This document shows, one piece after another, positions 7,989 through 17,859 of a stretch of DNA of 64,000 nt. Each line of letters begins with the position of its first letter. The first letter of the stretch is position 1. Made by a program: the position numbers and the translations under genes. The stretch comes from Crocinitomicaceae bacterium (lineage in GTDB: Bacteria > Bacteroidota > Bacteroidia > Flavobacteriales_D > Sanyastnellaceae): assembly GCA_002722795.1 (NCBI GenBank), contig PBMY01000005.1, positions 1 through 64,000 of the forward strand. Reading direction: 5' to 3'. The notes beneath the pieces are model-generated. The model was not told the origin of the DNA. It made no database searches and saw only the letters and a program-made list of their open reading frames with translations.

Positions 7989-9562
7989 TAATCTACGTTA
8001 TCGTGTAGGAATGGATTATCATCTCGTAATTCAATTTTTCTCTCTCCATTTTCATCCACTTTCTCATTGATTGAAAAGTGACTTACAGAAGATTCGGAAG
8101 AGTGATTAACATCATCAAGACTAACATTACGTCTCTTAAATGCAGGTTCGTTTTCTAGATCGGCAATTCTTCCTGGAAGACGAAGCTTCATCTTTACATC
8201 ATTGAGTGTACGCTTTACTTGACTTTGTCTTTCTAGAAAATCTTCTCTTGCCCTCTGCTTATTCTCTTCTAATGAAATAGCATCAGCAGAAGTAGTAGTT
8301 ATTTCTTCGCTAGCTTCAGGTTCACCAGACTCTGTTGTTGCATCATCTAGGTTATGAATAATTTTATCCTCCGTATCCTTTTCGACTAATTCATCCTCAA
8401 AACTATCTTCTTGGGTTTCTTGAACTAATTCTATGCTTGTCTCTGAATCAGAAAAGAGATCAGCTTGAGGTTGCTCTTCTGTCTCTTCTTCATGTTTGTC
8501 GATTTTTACAGGTGTTTCAACAGCCCTAGTCACCTCCTTTGCTTCATCACCTAATTCGTGTATAATTTTCTTAGGAGCAACAGGTTCTGATGTTGTTGTT
8601 ATTTCATGAGCTTCAAAACCAGTAGCAATTACTGTAACACATACATCCTCTGATAGCTTTTCATCAATTGCATAGCCCCAAATTACTTCAGCACTTTGTC
8701 CTGCAGCATCTTGTATGAAATCTGTAATCTCCATGATTTCATCCATTAGAATCTCATCAGAACCTACTGTAATATTTAATAGAACTTGACGAGCACCAGT
8801 AATGTCGTTATCATTTAATAGCGGGCTCTCAAGAGCAAGAGTAACTGCCTTTTGAGCTCTATCTTCTCCGGAAGCTGAACCTGCACCCATAATTGCATTG
8901 CCTGCATTCTTCATGACTGTTTGAACGTCATTCATGTCGACGTTGATTTGGCCAGTACGTGTAATAACCTCAGCAATACCCTTGGCTGCTGTACATAATA
9001 CTTGGTCAGCATTAATAAACGCTTTAGAAATACTTTGGTTTCCGTATAGTTCACGCAATTTGTCGTTTCTGATAACAAGAAGTGTGTCTACAGCTTCACG
9101 CATATTGTTAAGACCCTCAGCAGCCTGATCAGTTCTCTTTTTGCCTTCAAACCTAAACGGCACTGTGACAATACCTACAGTCAAAATATCTAATTCCTTA
9201 CACGCTTTTGCTATAACAGGGCCTGCTCCGGTTCCGGTTCCTCCGCCCATTCCTGCGGTTACAAAAACCATTCGAGTATCAGACCCTAAAATATTTATTA
9301 AATCATCTAGATTTTCTATTGCAGCATTTTTACCGACTTCAGGGATTGATCCTGCACCCATACCAGCAGTAAGTGTTGAGCCTAATTGTACTTTCAATTG
9401 AACAGGGCTAACATCAAGTGCTTGTGCGTCTGTATTACATACGACGAAGTCAACGCCTTTGATGCCTTGTTCAAACATTGTGTTTACGGCGTTAGATCCG
9501 CCGCCACCCACACCTATAACCTTTATGGGTGAGTTTGATGATTTTGGTAGAGCAAATTGCAT
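7988..9562 (-). CDS. ftsZ: Cell division protein FtsZ
   Basis: Tubulin-like GTPase that forms the cytokinetic ring. Residues ~13-330 hold the GTPase fold with GVGGGGSNAV near residue 17 and the tubulin signature GGGTGTGAGP at ~106-115. Residues ~335-500 are a very acidic, low-complexity linker, and the C-terminus ends in a conserved-looking tail (RDDNPFLHDNVD) that may be the peptide binding FtsA. At 524 residues it is longer than the ~380-residue E. coli protein, as is common in Bacteroidota. The frame runs 18 codons further upstream, but the start at 9562 places the conserved N-terminus properly and leaves 26 bp after ftsA. Confidence 0.97.
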   Translation of the reverse strand: MQFALPKSSNSPIKVIGVGGGGSNAVNTMFEQGIKGVDFVVCNTDAQALDVSPVQLKVQLGSTLTAGMGAGSIPEVGKNAAIENLDDLINILGSDTRMVFVTAGMGGGTGTGAGPVIAKACKELDILTVGIVTVPFRFEGKKRTDQAAEGLNNMREAVDTLLVIRNDKLRELYGNQSISKAFINADQVLCTAAKGIAEVITRTGQINVDMNDVQTVMKNAGNAIMGAGSASGEDRAQKAVTLALESPLLNDNDITGARQVLLNITVGSDEILMDEIMEITDFIQDAAGQSAEVIWGYAIDEKLSEDVCVTVIATGFEAHEITTTSEPVAPKKIIHELGDEAKEVTRAVETPVKIDKHEEETEEQPQADLFSDSETSIELVQETQEDSFEDELVEKDTEDKIIHNLDDATTESGEPEASEEITTTSADAISLEENKQRAREDFLERQSQVKRTLNDVKMKLRLPGRIADLENEPAFKRRNVSLDDVNHSSESSVSHFSINEKVDENGERKIELRDDNPFLHDNVD

Positions 9563-9588
9563 GTGAATTATGATTGGGGTTTGTGAGC

Positions 9589-10869
9589 TTAGTAATCTTG
9601 TTCTTCTTCGAACCAAGTCTTGATGTTATTCAAGAATTTGTCCATGAATCCATTTCTTTTTTCCTTTTTCTTACGAAGAGGATCTTTAGAATCTGTTAGT
9701 CGCTGATCTTCATACCCTCTAATAACCAAACCTACACCTGTAGAGAATGATGGGATATTTGTATCAGAAGGAGGTTCGTGTAGATGTTCGTTTGGATATC
9801 CAACTCTACAGTCTAATCCTGTTACATATTGAAATAATTGAGTGATATGTCTCAACTGCGACCCACCACCGGTTACAACGATTCCTCCAATAAGTTGCTC
9901 GCCAAAACCGGATGCCTTTATCTCGTAATGAACGTGCTCAATTATTTCTTGTGTTCTTGCTTCAATGATACTAGCAAGATTTTTTAGGCTAATTTCTTTT
10001 GGTGGGCGGCCCTGAAGACCAGGAATACAAACAAGTTCATTTTCTTTCATCTCTTGGGATAGAGCAGAGCCAAACTTACACTTAAGTTTCTCGGCGTGTT
10101 TGGCCATGATTGTACACCCGTTACTTATGTCTTGGCTTATGGCTTTCCCGCCAAAAGGAATAACAGCTGTATGTCTTATAATTCCATCTTGGAAGATTGC
10201 GATGTCAGTTGTTCCACCACCTATATCGATTAATGCAACACCAGCTTCTTTTTCTTCTTCAGTTAGGACTGATGAAGATGAAGCAAGAGGTTCAAGGACT
10301 AATTTGTCCAATTCTAATCCTGCCTTAGAAACACACTTTACAATATTCTTCGCTGCAGCAATATCTCCTGTGATTATGTGGAAGTTTGCCTCAAGTCTTA
10401 CGCCTGCCATTCCAACGGGATCTTTGATTCCTGGTTCTGAATCAACAGTAAATTCTTGAGGAAGAACATGAAGAATTTGAGATCCAGGAGGCATAACTAG
10501 TTTACTCATGTCATCAACCAACTCATTTATGTTTGACTGAGAAATTTCGTCTTCAGTATTTTCACGAGTAATCATACCTCTATGCTGAAGGCTTTTGATA
10601 TGCTGCCCTGCAATCCCCACATTCACCAATTTTATCTCAACTCCAGAATCCTCTTCAGCGGCTTTTACAGCGGCTTTTATTGACTGAACTGTTCTGTCGA
10701 TATTCGAAACTACACCTCGTGAGACACCAACGGATTCACTTTTTCCATAACCGAGAATTTCAATTTTCCCGTGTTCGTTTCTTTGTCCTACAAAGCAGGC
10801 GATTTTTGTTGTGCCTATATCGAGGCCAACTAAAATTTCAGGGTCTATAGAGTTCAGTTCGTTTTCCAT
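9589..10869 (-). CDS. ftsA: Cell division protein FtsA
   Basis: Actin-like ATPase that tethers FtsZ to the membrane. The phosphate 1 motif VGLDIGTTKIACFVG lies at ~14-28, the second phosphate loop is in ALIDIGGGTTDIAIF, and the adenosine motif is in IVVTGGGSQL. The last ~40 residues carry basic KKKEKRNG and an amphipathic FMDKFLNNIKTWF stretch, fitting the usual membrane-targeting helix. 426 residues is normal. It sits 6 bp after ftsQ and 26 bp before ftsZ. Confidence 0.97.
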   Translation of the reverse strand: MENELNSIDPEILVGLDIGTTKIACFVGQRNEHGKIEILGYGKSESVGVSRGVVSNIDRTVQSIKAAVKAAEEDSGVEIKLVNVGIAGQHIKSLQHRGMITRENTEDEISQSNINELVDDMSKLVMPPGSQILHVLPQEFTVDSEPGIKDPVGMAGVRLEANFHIITGDIAAAKNIVKCVSKAGLELDKLVLEPLASSSSVLTEEEKEAGVALIDIGGGTTDIAIFQDGIIRHTAVIPFGGKAISQDISNGCTIMAKHAEKLKCKFGSALSQEMKENELVCIPGLQGRPPKEISLKNLASIIEARTQEIIEHVHYEIKASGFGEQLIGGIVVTGGGSQLRHITQLFQYVTGLDCRVGYPNEHLHEPPSDTNIPSFSTGVGLVIRGYEDQRLTDSKDPLRKKKEKRNGFMDKFLNNIKTWFEEEQDY

Positions 10870-10875
10870 GTCGAT

Positions 10876-11610
10876 TTAATTGAGGTGGGCATATTTAGTG
10901 GCGATGACTTGGTCTCTGTAACTCAAGTCAATTCCTTTGTATTTCTTAAGGTTTCCACTTTTTACCTGTTCGCGGTAAAAAGTGATTAGATTCTTTTTCT
11001 GATGTTCAACATCTTGGTCTGACCCAATGAATATTGGTGAACCTAGTCTAGGAAGAAGTTTGATATCTCCAGATGGATCAACTATGATTTGGTCTATTAA
11101 AGAAGCCCAAAACTTATCCCCTTCTACTTTATTCAAAAACCTTACGCCAAATTCAGCCTCGTTGATGTCCTTTGCATGAATGATTGGCACCCTGGCAGAA
11201 TGTACTGGATCAAGAGGCATAGCTAAACCTAATTCATCGATATAAAAATCAGGGCCTTCTTCAGGGTGAACTCTGACTTGAGGTCTTTTTTGAGTCAATA
11301 CGATATTCAGTTTTCCGCTAAGCGTTGGATAAATGCTAGCCTTTCTTACGGAAGGGATGAGCATCAAGTGATTGTGAAGTTCTTGAAGTGGAAGATTTTT
11401 CTCGTGTATTCCAATAATTTGACCGTAAGTGTCAAGATGTGCTCTGACTCTTAACGGATTTAGAAATAAACTATTATCAGCATCAATTATTGTAATCTCA
11501 ATTAATTCAACTTTTCTATTCCCACTCTCTAATGTGGCGAGACTAACCAATGCTATAATACTCGCAGTGAGTAGAAGTGAAAATAGTATTTTTAGAATCT
11601 TAGATTTCAT
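10876..11610 (-). CDS. ftsQ: Cell division protein FtsQ/DivIB
   Basis: Bitopic divisome protein with an N-terminal transmembrane helix (residues ~5-24, ILFSLLLTASIIALVSL), then the POTRA-like region and a beta domain. Position between murC and ftsA is the main support, since FtsQ diverges quickly; the segment VRKASIYPTLSGKLNIVLTQ resembles the POTRA end, where family members usually have 'V.R.WP..L.I.V.E..P'. The frame opens nine codons earlier (11637, ATG) but that would overlap murC by 20 bp; ATG 11610 places the helix near the N-terminus with a short KSK cytoplasmic tail. 244 residues. Confidence 0.88.
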   Translation of the reverse strand: MKSKILKILFSLLLTASIIALVSLATLESGNRKVELIEITIIDADNSLFLNPLRVRAHLDTYGQIIGIHEKNLPLQELHNHLMLIPSVRKASIYPTLSGKLNIVLTQKRPQVRVHPEEGPDFYIDELGLAMPLDPVHSARVPIIHAKDINEAEFGVRFLNKVEGDKFWASLIDQIIVDPSGDIKLLPRLGSPIFIGSDQDVEHQKKNLITFYREQVKSGNLKKYKGIDLSYRDQVIATKYAHLN

Positions 11611-11617
11611 GGTCGCT

Positions 11618-12979
11618 TTAGGCGTCCATGGAAGCAAAATCTTTTATCGCGGGAACTAATGTGTCTATATCACCTGCGCCAAGAGTTAGAATAACATCCA
11701 CGGAGTATGCCTTTAAGTTCTCGAAGATGGAATTTTTAGTTGATAATTCAGCGTGGGTGTGTGAGATGTTATCAAGTATCAATTGTGTATTGACTCCTTT
11801 TATTGGCTTCTCTCTTGCAGGGTAAATTGGAAGGAGAATTACTCGGTCAGATTTATCCAATTCTCGACAAAACCCCTTTAATTGATCTTGCGTTCGAGAA
11901 TAGAGGTGAGGTTGGAATATTACAGTTAGGTTTCTGTTTGGGAAATGGTGGCGGACAGCCTCGATTGTTTTGGCAATTTCTGTTGGATGATGGGCGTAAT
12001 CGTCAATGTAAACTTTGCTTGGTTTGTTGACGTGAATTTTGAATCTACGGTGGATTCCAGGGAATGACTCGAGTCTCGACTTGATTATGTCGGCTGAGGC
12101 CCCTGCGAGGTGAGATAAAGCAGCTGCGCCTACCGCATTTTCAAGGTTATGTTCGCCAAAAAGAGGAATGCTGATATCGCGAATTTTAGTTGATCCATTG
12201 CCTAAACTGAGCGAGCAGGTTGTTCCAGAAGGTGTTTGTAGGATTTGGTAGGCATAGTTGTCGAGGTTTGGGGTGAGCCCGTAGGATAGGGCGCATGGAA
12301 ACGTAGATTGTAGTGAACTAGAAACTAGGGTTTTATCTGTGATTTGTGATTCGAAAATTCGGAAGCCTTCTATGAATGCTTCGTGGGTTTTGTAGATGTC
12401 TAGGTGGTCGGGGTCTAGGGAGGTTATAAGGCCATGCGTGGGGTAAAGATGGTGGAAGGATCTGTCGAATTCGTCCGCTTCTACCACCGTCCACTCAGCA
12501 GATTTTGAATGATAGAGATTTGTATTAGTTGCTTCTGCAATACCGCCAAGGAAGGCGTTGCAGCCGGAGGGAGTGCCGTCAAGAATATGTGCTAGAATGG
12601 CTGTTGTAGATGTTTTTCCATGTGTTCCGGAAACTGCAAGTGAGGATTGATTTTTTATAATTTTACCTAACAACTCAGCACGCTTAATTGGTATGTGTCC
12701 CAACGATTTTAGATGAGAAAGTTGATTATGATTTGAAGGAATCGCTGGAGTGTAAACTAAGAGTAATTCATCTTTAGAAAGCGAAATAATTTCAGTTGGA
12801 ATTGATTCAATTGAGTCAGAATAATTGATTACAATGCCTTCTGACTCTAGCTGATCAGTTAGTCTAGTATTTGCCTTGTCATATCCGTAAACTAATTTGC
12901 TGTCTTTTTTAAAATACCTTGCGAGGGCACTCATTCCAGCGCCGCCAACACCTATAAAGTAAGCGGCTTTAAAATTCAT
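11618..12979 (-). CDS. murC: UDP-N-acetylmuramate--L-alanine ligase MurC
   Basis: ATP-dependent cytoplasmic ligase adding L-Ala to UDP-MurNAc, the first Mur ligase step. The N-terminal Rossmann motif FIGVGGAGMSALA is at ~8-20, the ATP loop GTHGKTST at ~118-125, the central EADEFDRSF at ~165, and the C-terminal DDYAHHPTEI block at ~325. 453 residues matches the family. Its ATG overlaps the murG stop by 4 bp (ATGA). Confidence 0.97.
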   Translation of the reverse strand: MNFKAAYFIGVGGAGMSALARYFKKDSKLVYGYDKANTRLTDQLESEGIVINYSDSIESIPTEIISLSKDELLLVYTPAIPSNHNQLSHLKSLGHIPIKRAELLGKIIKNQSSLAVSGTHGKTSTTAILAHILDGTPSGCNAFLGGIAEATNTNLYHSKSAEWTVVEADEFDRSFHHLYPTHGLITSLDPDHLDIYKTHEAFIEGFRIFESQITDKTLVSSSLQSTFPCALSYGLTPNLDNYAYQILQTPSGTTCSLSLGNGSTKIRDISIPLFGEHNLENAVGAAALSHLAGASADIIKSRLESFPGIHRRFKIHVNKPSKVYIDDYAHHPTEIAKTIEAVRHHFPNRNLTVIFQPHLYSRTQDQLKGFCRELDKSDRVILLPIYPAREKPIKGVNTQLILDNISHTHAELSTKNSIFENLKAYSVDVILTLGAGDIDTLVPAIKDFASMDA

Positions 12980-14124
12980 CTTTTAGAGTTTAAAAGGGAT
13001 TCTATTTGGTCTACTATTTCTGAACATGCTTGAGGCCTTGCTGAATCTCTAAGTGCTTTGCACATTGACTTTGTTTTAGACGAATCATCTAGTATTGAAT
13101 TTATAGTAGACCCCAAACTCACTAAAACTTCTGAATCCTTTATCATCAGAGCTGCACCCCTTTCAACTAAGCTGAGTGCATTTTTTGTTTGATGATCCTC
13201 AGAAACGTGAGGTGAAGGGATTAAAATGGTTGGTTTTGCTACAAGTACTAATTCAGAGATACTCATTGCGCCAGCTCTACTTGCTATTAGGTCTGAAGCG
13301 CTGTAGGCCAAATCTATTCGGTCAATAAACCCTAGACATTTTATGCTTTTCGCGAGCCATGGATTATCTCTAACTTTTTCTTTCAGCCAAGCTGAATTTT
13401 CTTTTAGATACCTTTCGCCACATTGCCATAAAATTGTATAGGAAGCTGAGCCTGAGCGGATAAAACCCTCTACGATGTCCTTTACTGACGAATTTATAGA
13501 TGCTGCCCCTAAACTGCCACCCATAATAAAGACTATTGGATTTTCTGATGAGAGATTGAAATGTGATGCCGCATCTGATTCCCTTGAACCGGATAGCAAT
13601 TTCATTACGCTATCTCGAAGTGGGTTGCCTGTTTCTACAATTTTTTCTGATGGGAACCAACGTGATAAACCGGGGAAACCTGCGCAGACCTTATCGACCT
13701 TGCCAGCAAGTATTCTGTTTGTGATTCCGGGGAAGCTGTTTTGTTCTTGGATAAGGGTTGGGATGCCGCGAAGGGATGCGCGATATAGGACAGGGCCGCT
13801 TGCGAATCCGCCAACGCCTATGACTATTTGTGGTTTGTACCGTCTTAGGAGGCGCCCAGCTTTTATGAGGGAAATCAATAGTTTGAATGGGAATGTAAGA
13901 TTCCTTAAGCTAGTTAGTTTACGTTCTATGCCGTTTATCCAAAGTCCTTCGATATCGTATCCTGCTGCTGGAACTTTGGTCATTTCCATTCGACCTAATG
14001 CCCCAACGAAATTGATGATGCAGGTGGGGTAGCGTTTGCGAATTTCGTCTGCGATTGCAAGCGCGGGATGGATGTGGCCTCCTGTGCCACCTCCTGAAAT
14101 TATTACTCGTTCAATTGCGTCCAT
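12976..14124 (-). CDS. murG: Lipid II synthase MurG
   Basis: Membrane-associated GT-B glycosyltransferase that adds GlcNAc to lipid I. The N-terminal glycine loop GGGTGGHIHPALA is at ~11-23, GVGGFASGP at ~104, IQEQNSFPG at ~125, and the donor-binding FIMGGSLGA at ~200 plus SRAGAMSISEL at ~285. 382 residues, slightly longer than E. coli. Starts immediately after the ftsW stop with no gap. Confidence 0.97.
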   Translation of the reverse strand: MDAIERVIISGGGTGGHIHPALAIADEIRKRYPTCIINFVGALGRMEMTKVPAAGYDIEGLWINGIERKLTSLRNLTFPFKLLISLIKAGRLLRRYKPQIVIGVGGFASGPVLYRASLRGIPTLIQEQNSFPGITNRILAGKVDKVCAGFPGLSRWFPSEKIVETGNPLRDSVMKLLSGSRESDAASHFNLSSENPIVFIMGGSLGAASINSSVKDIVEGFIRSGSASYTILWQCGERYLKENSAWLKEKVRDNPWLAKSIKCLGFIDRIDLAYSASDLIASRAGAMSISELVLVAKPTILIPSPHVSEDHQTKNALSLVERGAALMIKDSEVLVSLGSTINSILDDSSKTKSMCKALRDSARPQACSEIVDQIESLLNSKR

Positions 14125-15294
14125 TTATCTTTTTGAAGTTAAAAGTGGAGCTCTGCTTACGGCGAGGATCATACCGATTGAAAGGCAGGTGAAGAGTATT
14201 GATGTTCCTCCATAACTAACAAGTGGGAGCGGTTGACCTGTTGTTGGGAAAAGTCTAACGGCTACAGACATATTGATGAGTGCTTGGATTGTGATCATCA
14301 TGCCAAGGCCCATTGCTAGATAACTACCGAATGGTCTATCGCAATTCTTTGCGGCTAATATTGTTCTGTATAGGAGAATCATGTAGATAAGTAACAAGCC
14401 CAACCCCCCAATTATTGCTCCCCATTCCTCAATGATGAAAGCATAAATCATATCTGAGTAGGGGTGCGGCAGAAAATTTCGAGAAGTTCCTGTGCCTGGC
14501 CCTGAGGGAAAGAGTCCACCGTTGTGTATTGCAACCTGTGCAAGTTCGATTTGGTATTCACCTTCTGAAGTAATGTGATCTGAATCACCAGTTGTAAATC
14601 CAATATGTTGTTCTATCCTGTTTGTCCAAGTTTCAAATCTTGGAAACAAATCAGGCGAAGCTTTTCCTACGCCATATAGACCCACAGCCAAAACTGTCAC
14701 AAGCCCTCCAATTCTAAAAATTCCAGACCAAGGCACTTCAACAGCCAACATTCCAATAGTGACCAATCCCAACATCAAGGCAGTTGAGAGGTCAGCAGGA
14801 AGTATGAGCCCACATACAAGGGCTATCCTGATTAATATTGGAATGACTTCCTTGCGAAAATCCTCGATATAATCTTGTCTAAGATGTAGCTCTTTGGCCA
14901 CCCACATAACAAGAGCAACTTTTGCAAAATCTGAAGTTTGGAGAGTGAGACCCACAAAAGGGATTTCAAGCCAACGTTTTGCATCATTAATGTCAGAACC
15001 AACGACAAGGGTTAGTATCAAGGCAATTACGGCTAAACTATACACAACATTTGCTAGCCTTGCGAAATACTTGTAATTGATACGATGAATGATGTAAATA
15101 ACACCGAGACCCATTAGTAGGAGGATGCCCTGTTTGGTCAAAAACTTAGTGGAGTTTCCTCCTGCTTTTACCGCAAGGGAAGATATGGAGCTGTAAACTG
15201 ATAGGAGAGACCAAACACTGAGAATCAGTGCGACCATCCATATCACTTTATCGCCCTCTAAGCGATCCTTTATCCTTTGGATCAGATTCGACAT
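14125..15294 (-). CDS. ftsW: Lipid II polymerase FtsW
   Basis: SEDS-family peptidoglycan glycosyltransferase with about ten transmembrane helices. Family blocks visible are KRWLEIPFVGLTLQTSDFAK (the catalytic-loop region of SEDS proteins), PADLSTALML, GTGTSRNFLPHPYSDMIYAF near the middle and PLPLVSYGGTS near the C-terminus. 389 residues is typical. The position between murD and murG and the partner FtsI in the same operon argue for FtsW rather than RodA. Its ATG overlaps the murD stop (TAATG). Confidence 0.95.
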   Translation of the reverse strand: MSNLIQRIKDRLEGDKVIWMVALILSVWSLLSVYSSISSLAVKAGGNSTKFLTKQGILLLMGLGVIYIIHRINYKYFARLANVVYSLAVIALILTLVVGSDINDAKRWLEIPFVGLTLQTSDFAKVALVMWVAKELHLRQDYIEDFRKEVIPILIRIALVCGLILPADLSTALMLGLVTIGMLAVEVPWSGIFRIGGLVTVLAVGLYGVGKASPDLFPRFETWTNRIEQHIGFTTGDSDHITSEGEYQIELAQVAIHNGGLFPSGPGTGTSRNFLPHPYSDMIYAFIIEEWGAIIGGLGLLLIYMILLYRTILAAKNCDRPFGSYLAMGLGMMITIQALINMSVAVRLFPTTGQPLPLVSYGGTSILFTCLSIGMILAVSRAPLLTSKR

Positions 15295-16658
15295 TATAGT
15301 CCTCTTACAGCTTGCTTGAATTTATTTCCTCTTTCCTCATAGCTTCCGAACAAGTCAAAACTTGCGCAAGCAGGAGAAAGTAGAACTACGTCATTGGGCA
15401 TTCCTAAATCGTAGCCAATTCTTACAGCCTCTTCAGCAGTTTCTGCAACGTGTACAGTTTCAACATGTTTTGAGAAAGTTTTAATTAATTTTTTATTGTC
15501 CTTTCCAAGACAAACCATGTGCTTCACTTTTTCTTTCACAAGTGGTAAGAGGTCTCGGTAATCATTTCCTTTATCGATTCCACCAACGATCCAAACTAAA
15601 GGTCTGTCCATACATTCTAGTGCATACCAAACACTGTTTACGTTTGTTGCTTTACTGTCGTTAATGAAACGGATTTGGTTGACGTCGGCAACGTATTCTA
15701 ATCTGTGCTCAATCCCTTCAAAGTTTTTTAGAGATTCACGGATTCCTTCGTTACGGAGTTCCAAAATGCGGCTGGTTACACCTGCAGCCATAGAGTTAAA
15801 CAAGTTGTGCTTGCCTTGTAAAGCCAATTCTTGAATAGTCATGTTAAATGGTTTTGTATTATGTGTATATATTAAAAATTCTTCTTTATTTGCTGCATTC
15901 AATCCAGCTCCAACAGAGCTTTCTTCGATTGTGTTTTCAGCGGAAACTGGCATAAGCTGAGCTTTAGTTCCAGATGTTTTTAGTAGATCGGCAATCACCT
16001 CATCATCTGCATTGTAAACGAGGTAATCATCGGAAGTTTGGTTTGCTGTAATGCGCCATTTTGACTTTGCGTAATTCTCAAGTGAGTATCCGTATCTGTC
16101 CAAATGATCTGGAGTTATATTCAGTAGAATAGCAACATCAGGTTTAAAGGTGGTGGTGCCATCTAATTGGAAACTGCTTGTCTCAACCACTACAACATCT
16201 GCTGAATCTTTGCGCTCGCTCATTTCCCTAGCCCAACTAGTGCCGATGTTCCCTACACAGATTGCATTAACTCCAGCATCTGATAAAATCTTATAGATGA
16301 GTGCTGTTGTTGTTGTCTTCCCGTTGGCCCCTGTGATTGCAATAACCTTCCCGCTGTAGTGTCTGCTTGCATATTCAATTTCGCTGATCACTTCTACTCC
16401 TGAATCTCTGAGATCCTCGACAATTGTATCATCTTCAGGAATGCCAGGGCTTTTTACAACTGTTTTTACTTTAGGCCAAACTCCAGGATTATGACCCCCA
16501 ACCTCATAGCGTATGCCCTCAGCATCAAGCTCAGCCAGGAATACAGCCTTACCCTCTCCGGCATCACTCACGAATGGAGTGTGACCTAGAGTCAAGGCAA
16601 GCTTTGCAGCTCCTACGCCGCTTTCGCCGGCACCTAATATGAGAATGTCTTTTGACAT
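15294..16658 (-). CDS. murD: UDP-N-acetylmuramoyl-L-alanine--D-glutamate ligase MurD
   Basis: Cytoplasmic Mur ligase adding D-Glu. The N-terminal domain opens DILILGAGESGVGAAKLA; the ATP loop GANGKTTTT is at ~110-118; VVETSSFQLDG and LLNITPDHLDRYG follow in the central domain; the C-terminal domain has FINDSKATN and VWIVGGIDKGNDY. 454 residues fits. Five bp separate it from mraY upstream. Confidence 0.97.
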   Translation of the reverse strand: MSKDILILGAGESGVGAAKLALTLGHTPFVSDAGEGKAVFLAELDAEGIRYEVGGHNPGVWPKVKTVVKSPGIPEDDTIVEDLRDSGVEVISEIEYASRHYSGKVIAITGANGKTTTTALIYKILSDAGVNAICVGNIGTSWAREMSERKDSADVVVVETSSFQLDGTTTFKPDVAILLNITPDHLDRYGYSLENYAKSKWRITANQTSDDYLVYNADDEVIADLLKTSGTKAQLMPVSAENTIEESSVGAGLNAANKEEFLIYTHNTKPFNMTIQELALQGKHNLFNSMAAGVTSRILELRNEGIRESLKNFEGIEHRLEYVADVNQIRFINDSKATNVNSVWYALECMDRPLVWIVGGIDKGNDYRDLLPLVKEKVKHMVCLGKDNKKLIKTFSKHVETVHVAETAEEAVRIGYDLGMPNDVVLLSPACASFDLFGSYEERGNKFKQAVRGL

Positions 16659-16663
16659 TGAGT

Positions 16664-17854
16664 TTATCTAACCTTCAGTGTTACAATTGTGATTACTGCC
16701 AAGAGTATCCCTACAATCCAAAATCTTGCAGTGATTTTAGACTCGTGAATATTTTGTTTTTGATAGTGGTGGTGAAGAGGCGACATCAAGAAAATTCGCT
16801 TTCCTGTACCGTGTTTCTTTTTGGTATACTTGAAGTATGTGACTTGCATCACCACACTCAGATTTTCAATCAGAAAAATTCCACATAGAACTGGAATTAA
16901 TAGCTCCTTCCTAATTGCGATTGCAAAAGCAGCAATAATTCCTCCAAGAGCAAGAGATCCTGTATCACCCATAAACACTTGGGCAGGGAAGGCGTTGTAC
17001 CATAGGAATGCGACACAGGCCCCAACAAAAGCTGCAATAAATACAACTAACTCTTCTGAACCAGGTATATACATGATGCCCAAGTACTCAGCTATTTGAG
17101 TGTTCGAGCTTACGTATGCAAGTACAGCTAGAGTTATACCAATAATTGCGCTTGTCCCTGTTGCAAGTCCGTCTAATCCGTCAGTCAGATTAGCACCATT
17201 TGAAACTGCAGTTACTATGAGAATCACCATTGGTATGAATACAATCCAAACCCAAGTAGTAACATTTTCAAAAAGCCAGCTTACAAGCCAAGCATAATCA
17301 AAGGTGTTTCCTTTCAAAAAAGGAATGGTAGTTTCTGTAGATCTAAGAGCGATCCAAATACCATCATCGCCCATTTCTTTAATCACGATATCTGGATGCC
17401 ACATCATGATAGAACCAATGATGACACCTACTCCAACCTGACCAATTACTTTAAATCTACCAGCCAAGCCGTCCTTATTCTTCTTGTAAGTTTTGATGTA
17501 GTCGTCAATGAATCCTATTGTGCCAAGCCAAACAGTTACAATCAACATCATGTGAGTGTATACACTTGTTAAGTCAGCAAAAAGAAGTGTGGGAATAAGA
17601 ATTGCTGATAGAATAATTATACCACCCATGGTAGGGGTGCCCTTTTTTTCGATTTGGCCTTGAAGACCCAAATCCCTAACAATCTCACCGACTTGTTTCA
17701 TTTGAAGCCACTCAATAATTTGCTTGCCAAATGCAATTCCAATTATCAACGAGGTGATGAGACTCATTGCAGCACGGAAGGTTATGAATTCGAACAACCC
17801 AGCTCCTGAGATATCGTATGTCGTTTCTAAGTATGTAAATAAGTGGTACAACAT
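16664..17854 (-). CDS. mraY: Phospho-MurNAc-pentapeptide transferase MraY
   Basis: Integral membrane enzyme making lipid I from UDP-MurNAc-pentapeptide and undecaprenyl phosphate. About ten hydrophobic segments. Hallmarks visible: [10 protein letters not shown], the aspartate pair [41 protein letters not shown] and the terminal-loop MSPLHHHYQ. The 396 residues exceed the ~360 of E. coli because of inserts, as usual in Bacteroidota. Confidence 0.97.
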   Translation of the reverse strand: MLYHLFTYLETTYDISGAGLFEFITFRAAMSLITSLIIGIAFGKQIIEWLQMKQVGEIVRDLGLQGQIEKKGTPTMGGIIILSAILIPTLLFADLTSVYTHMMLIVTVWLGTIGFIDDYIKTYKKNKDGLAGRFKVIGQVGVGVIIGSIMMWHPDIVIKEMGDDGIWIALRSTETTIPFLKGNTFDYAWLVSWLFENVTTWVWIVFIPMVILIVTAVSNGANLTDGLDGLATGTSAIIGITLAVLAYVSSNTQIAEYLGIMYIPGSEELVVFIAAFVGACVAFLWYNAFPAQVFMGDTGSLALGGIIAAFAIAIRKELLIPVLCGIFLIENLSVVMQVTYFKYTKKKHGTGKRIFLMSPLHHHYQKQNIHESKITARFWIVGILLAVITIVTLKVR

Positions 17855-17859
17855 GATTC

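Noticed and set aside
13475-14032. 185-codon plus-strand frame opposite murG
   Set aside because: Antisense shadow of a conserved MurG; no motif.
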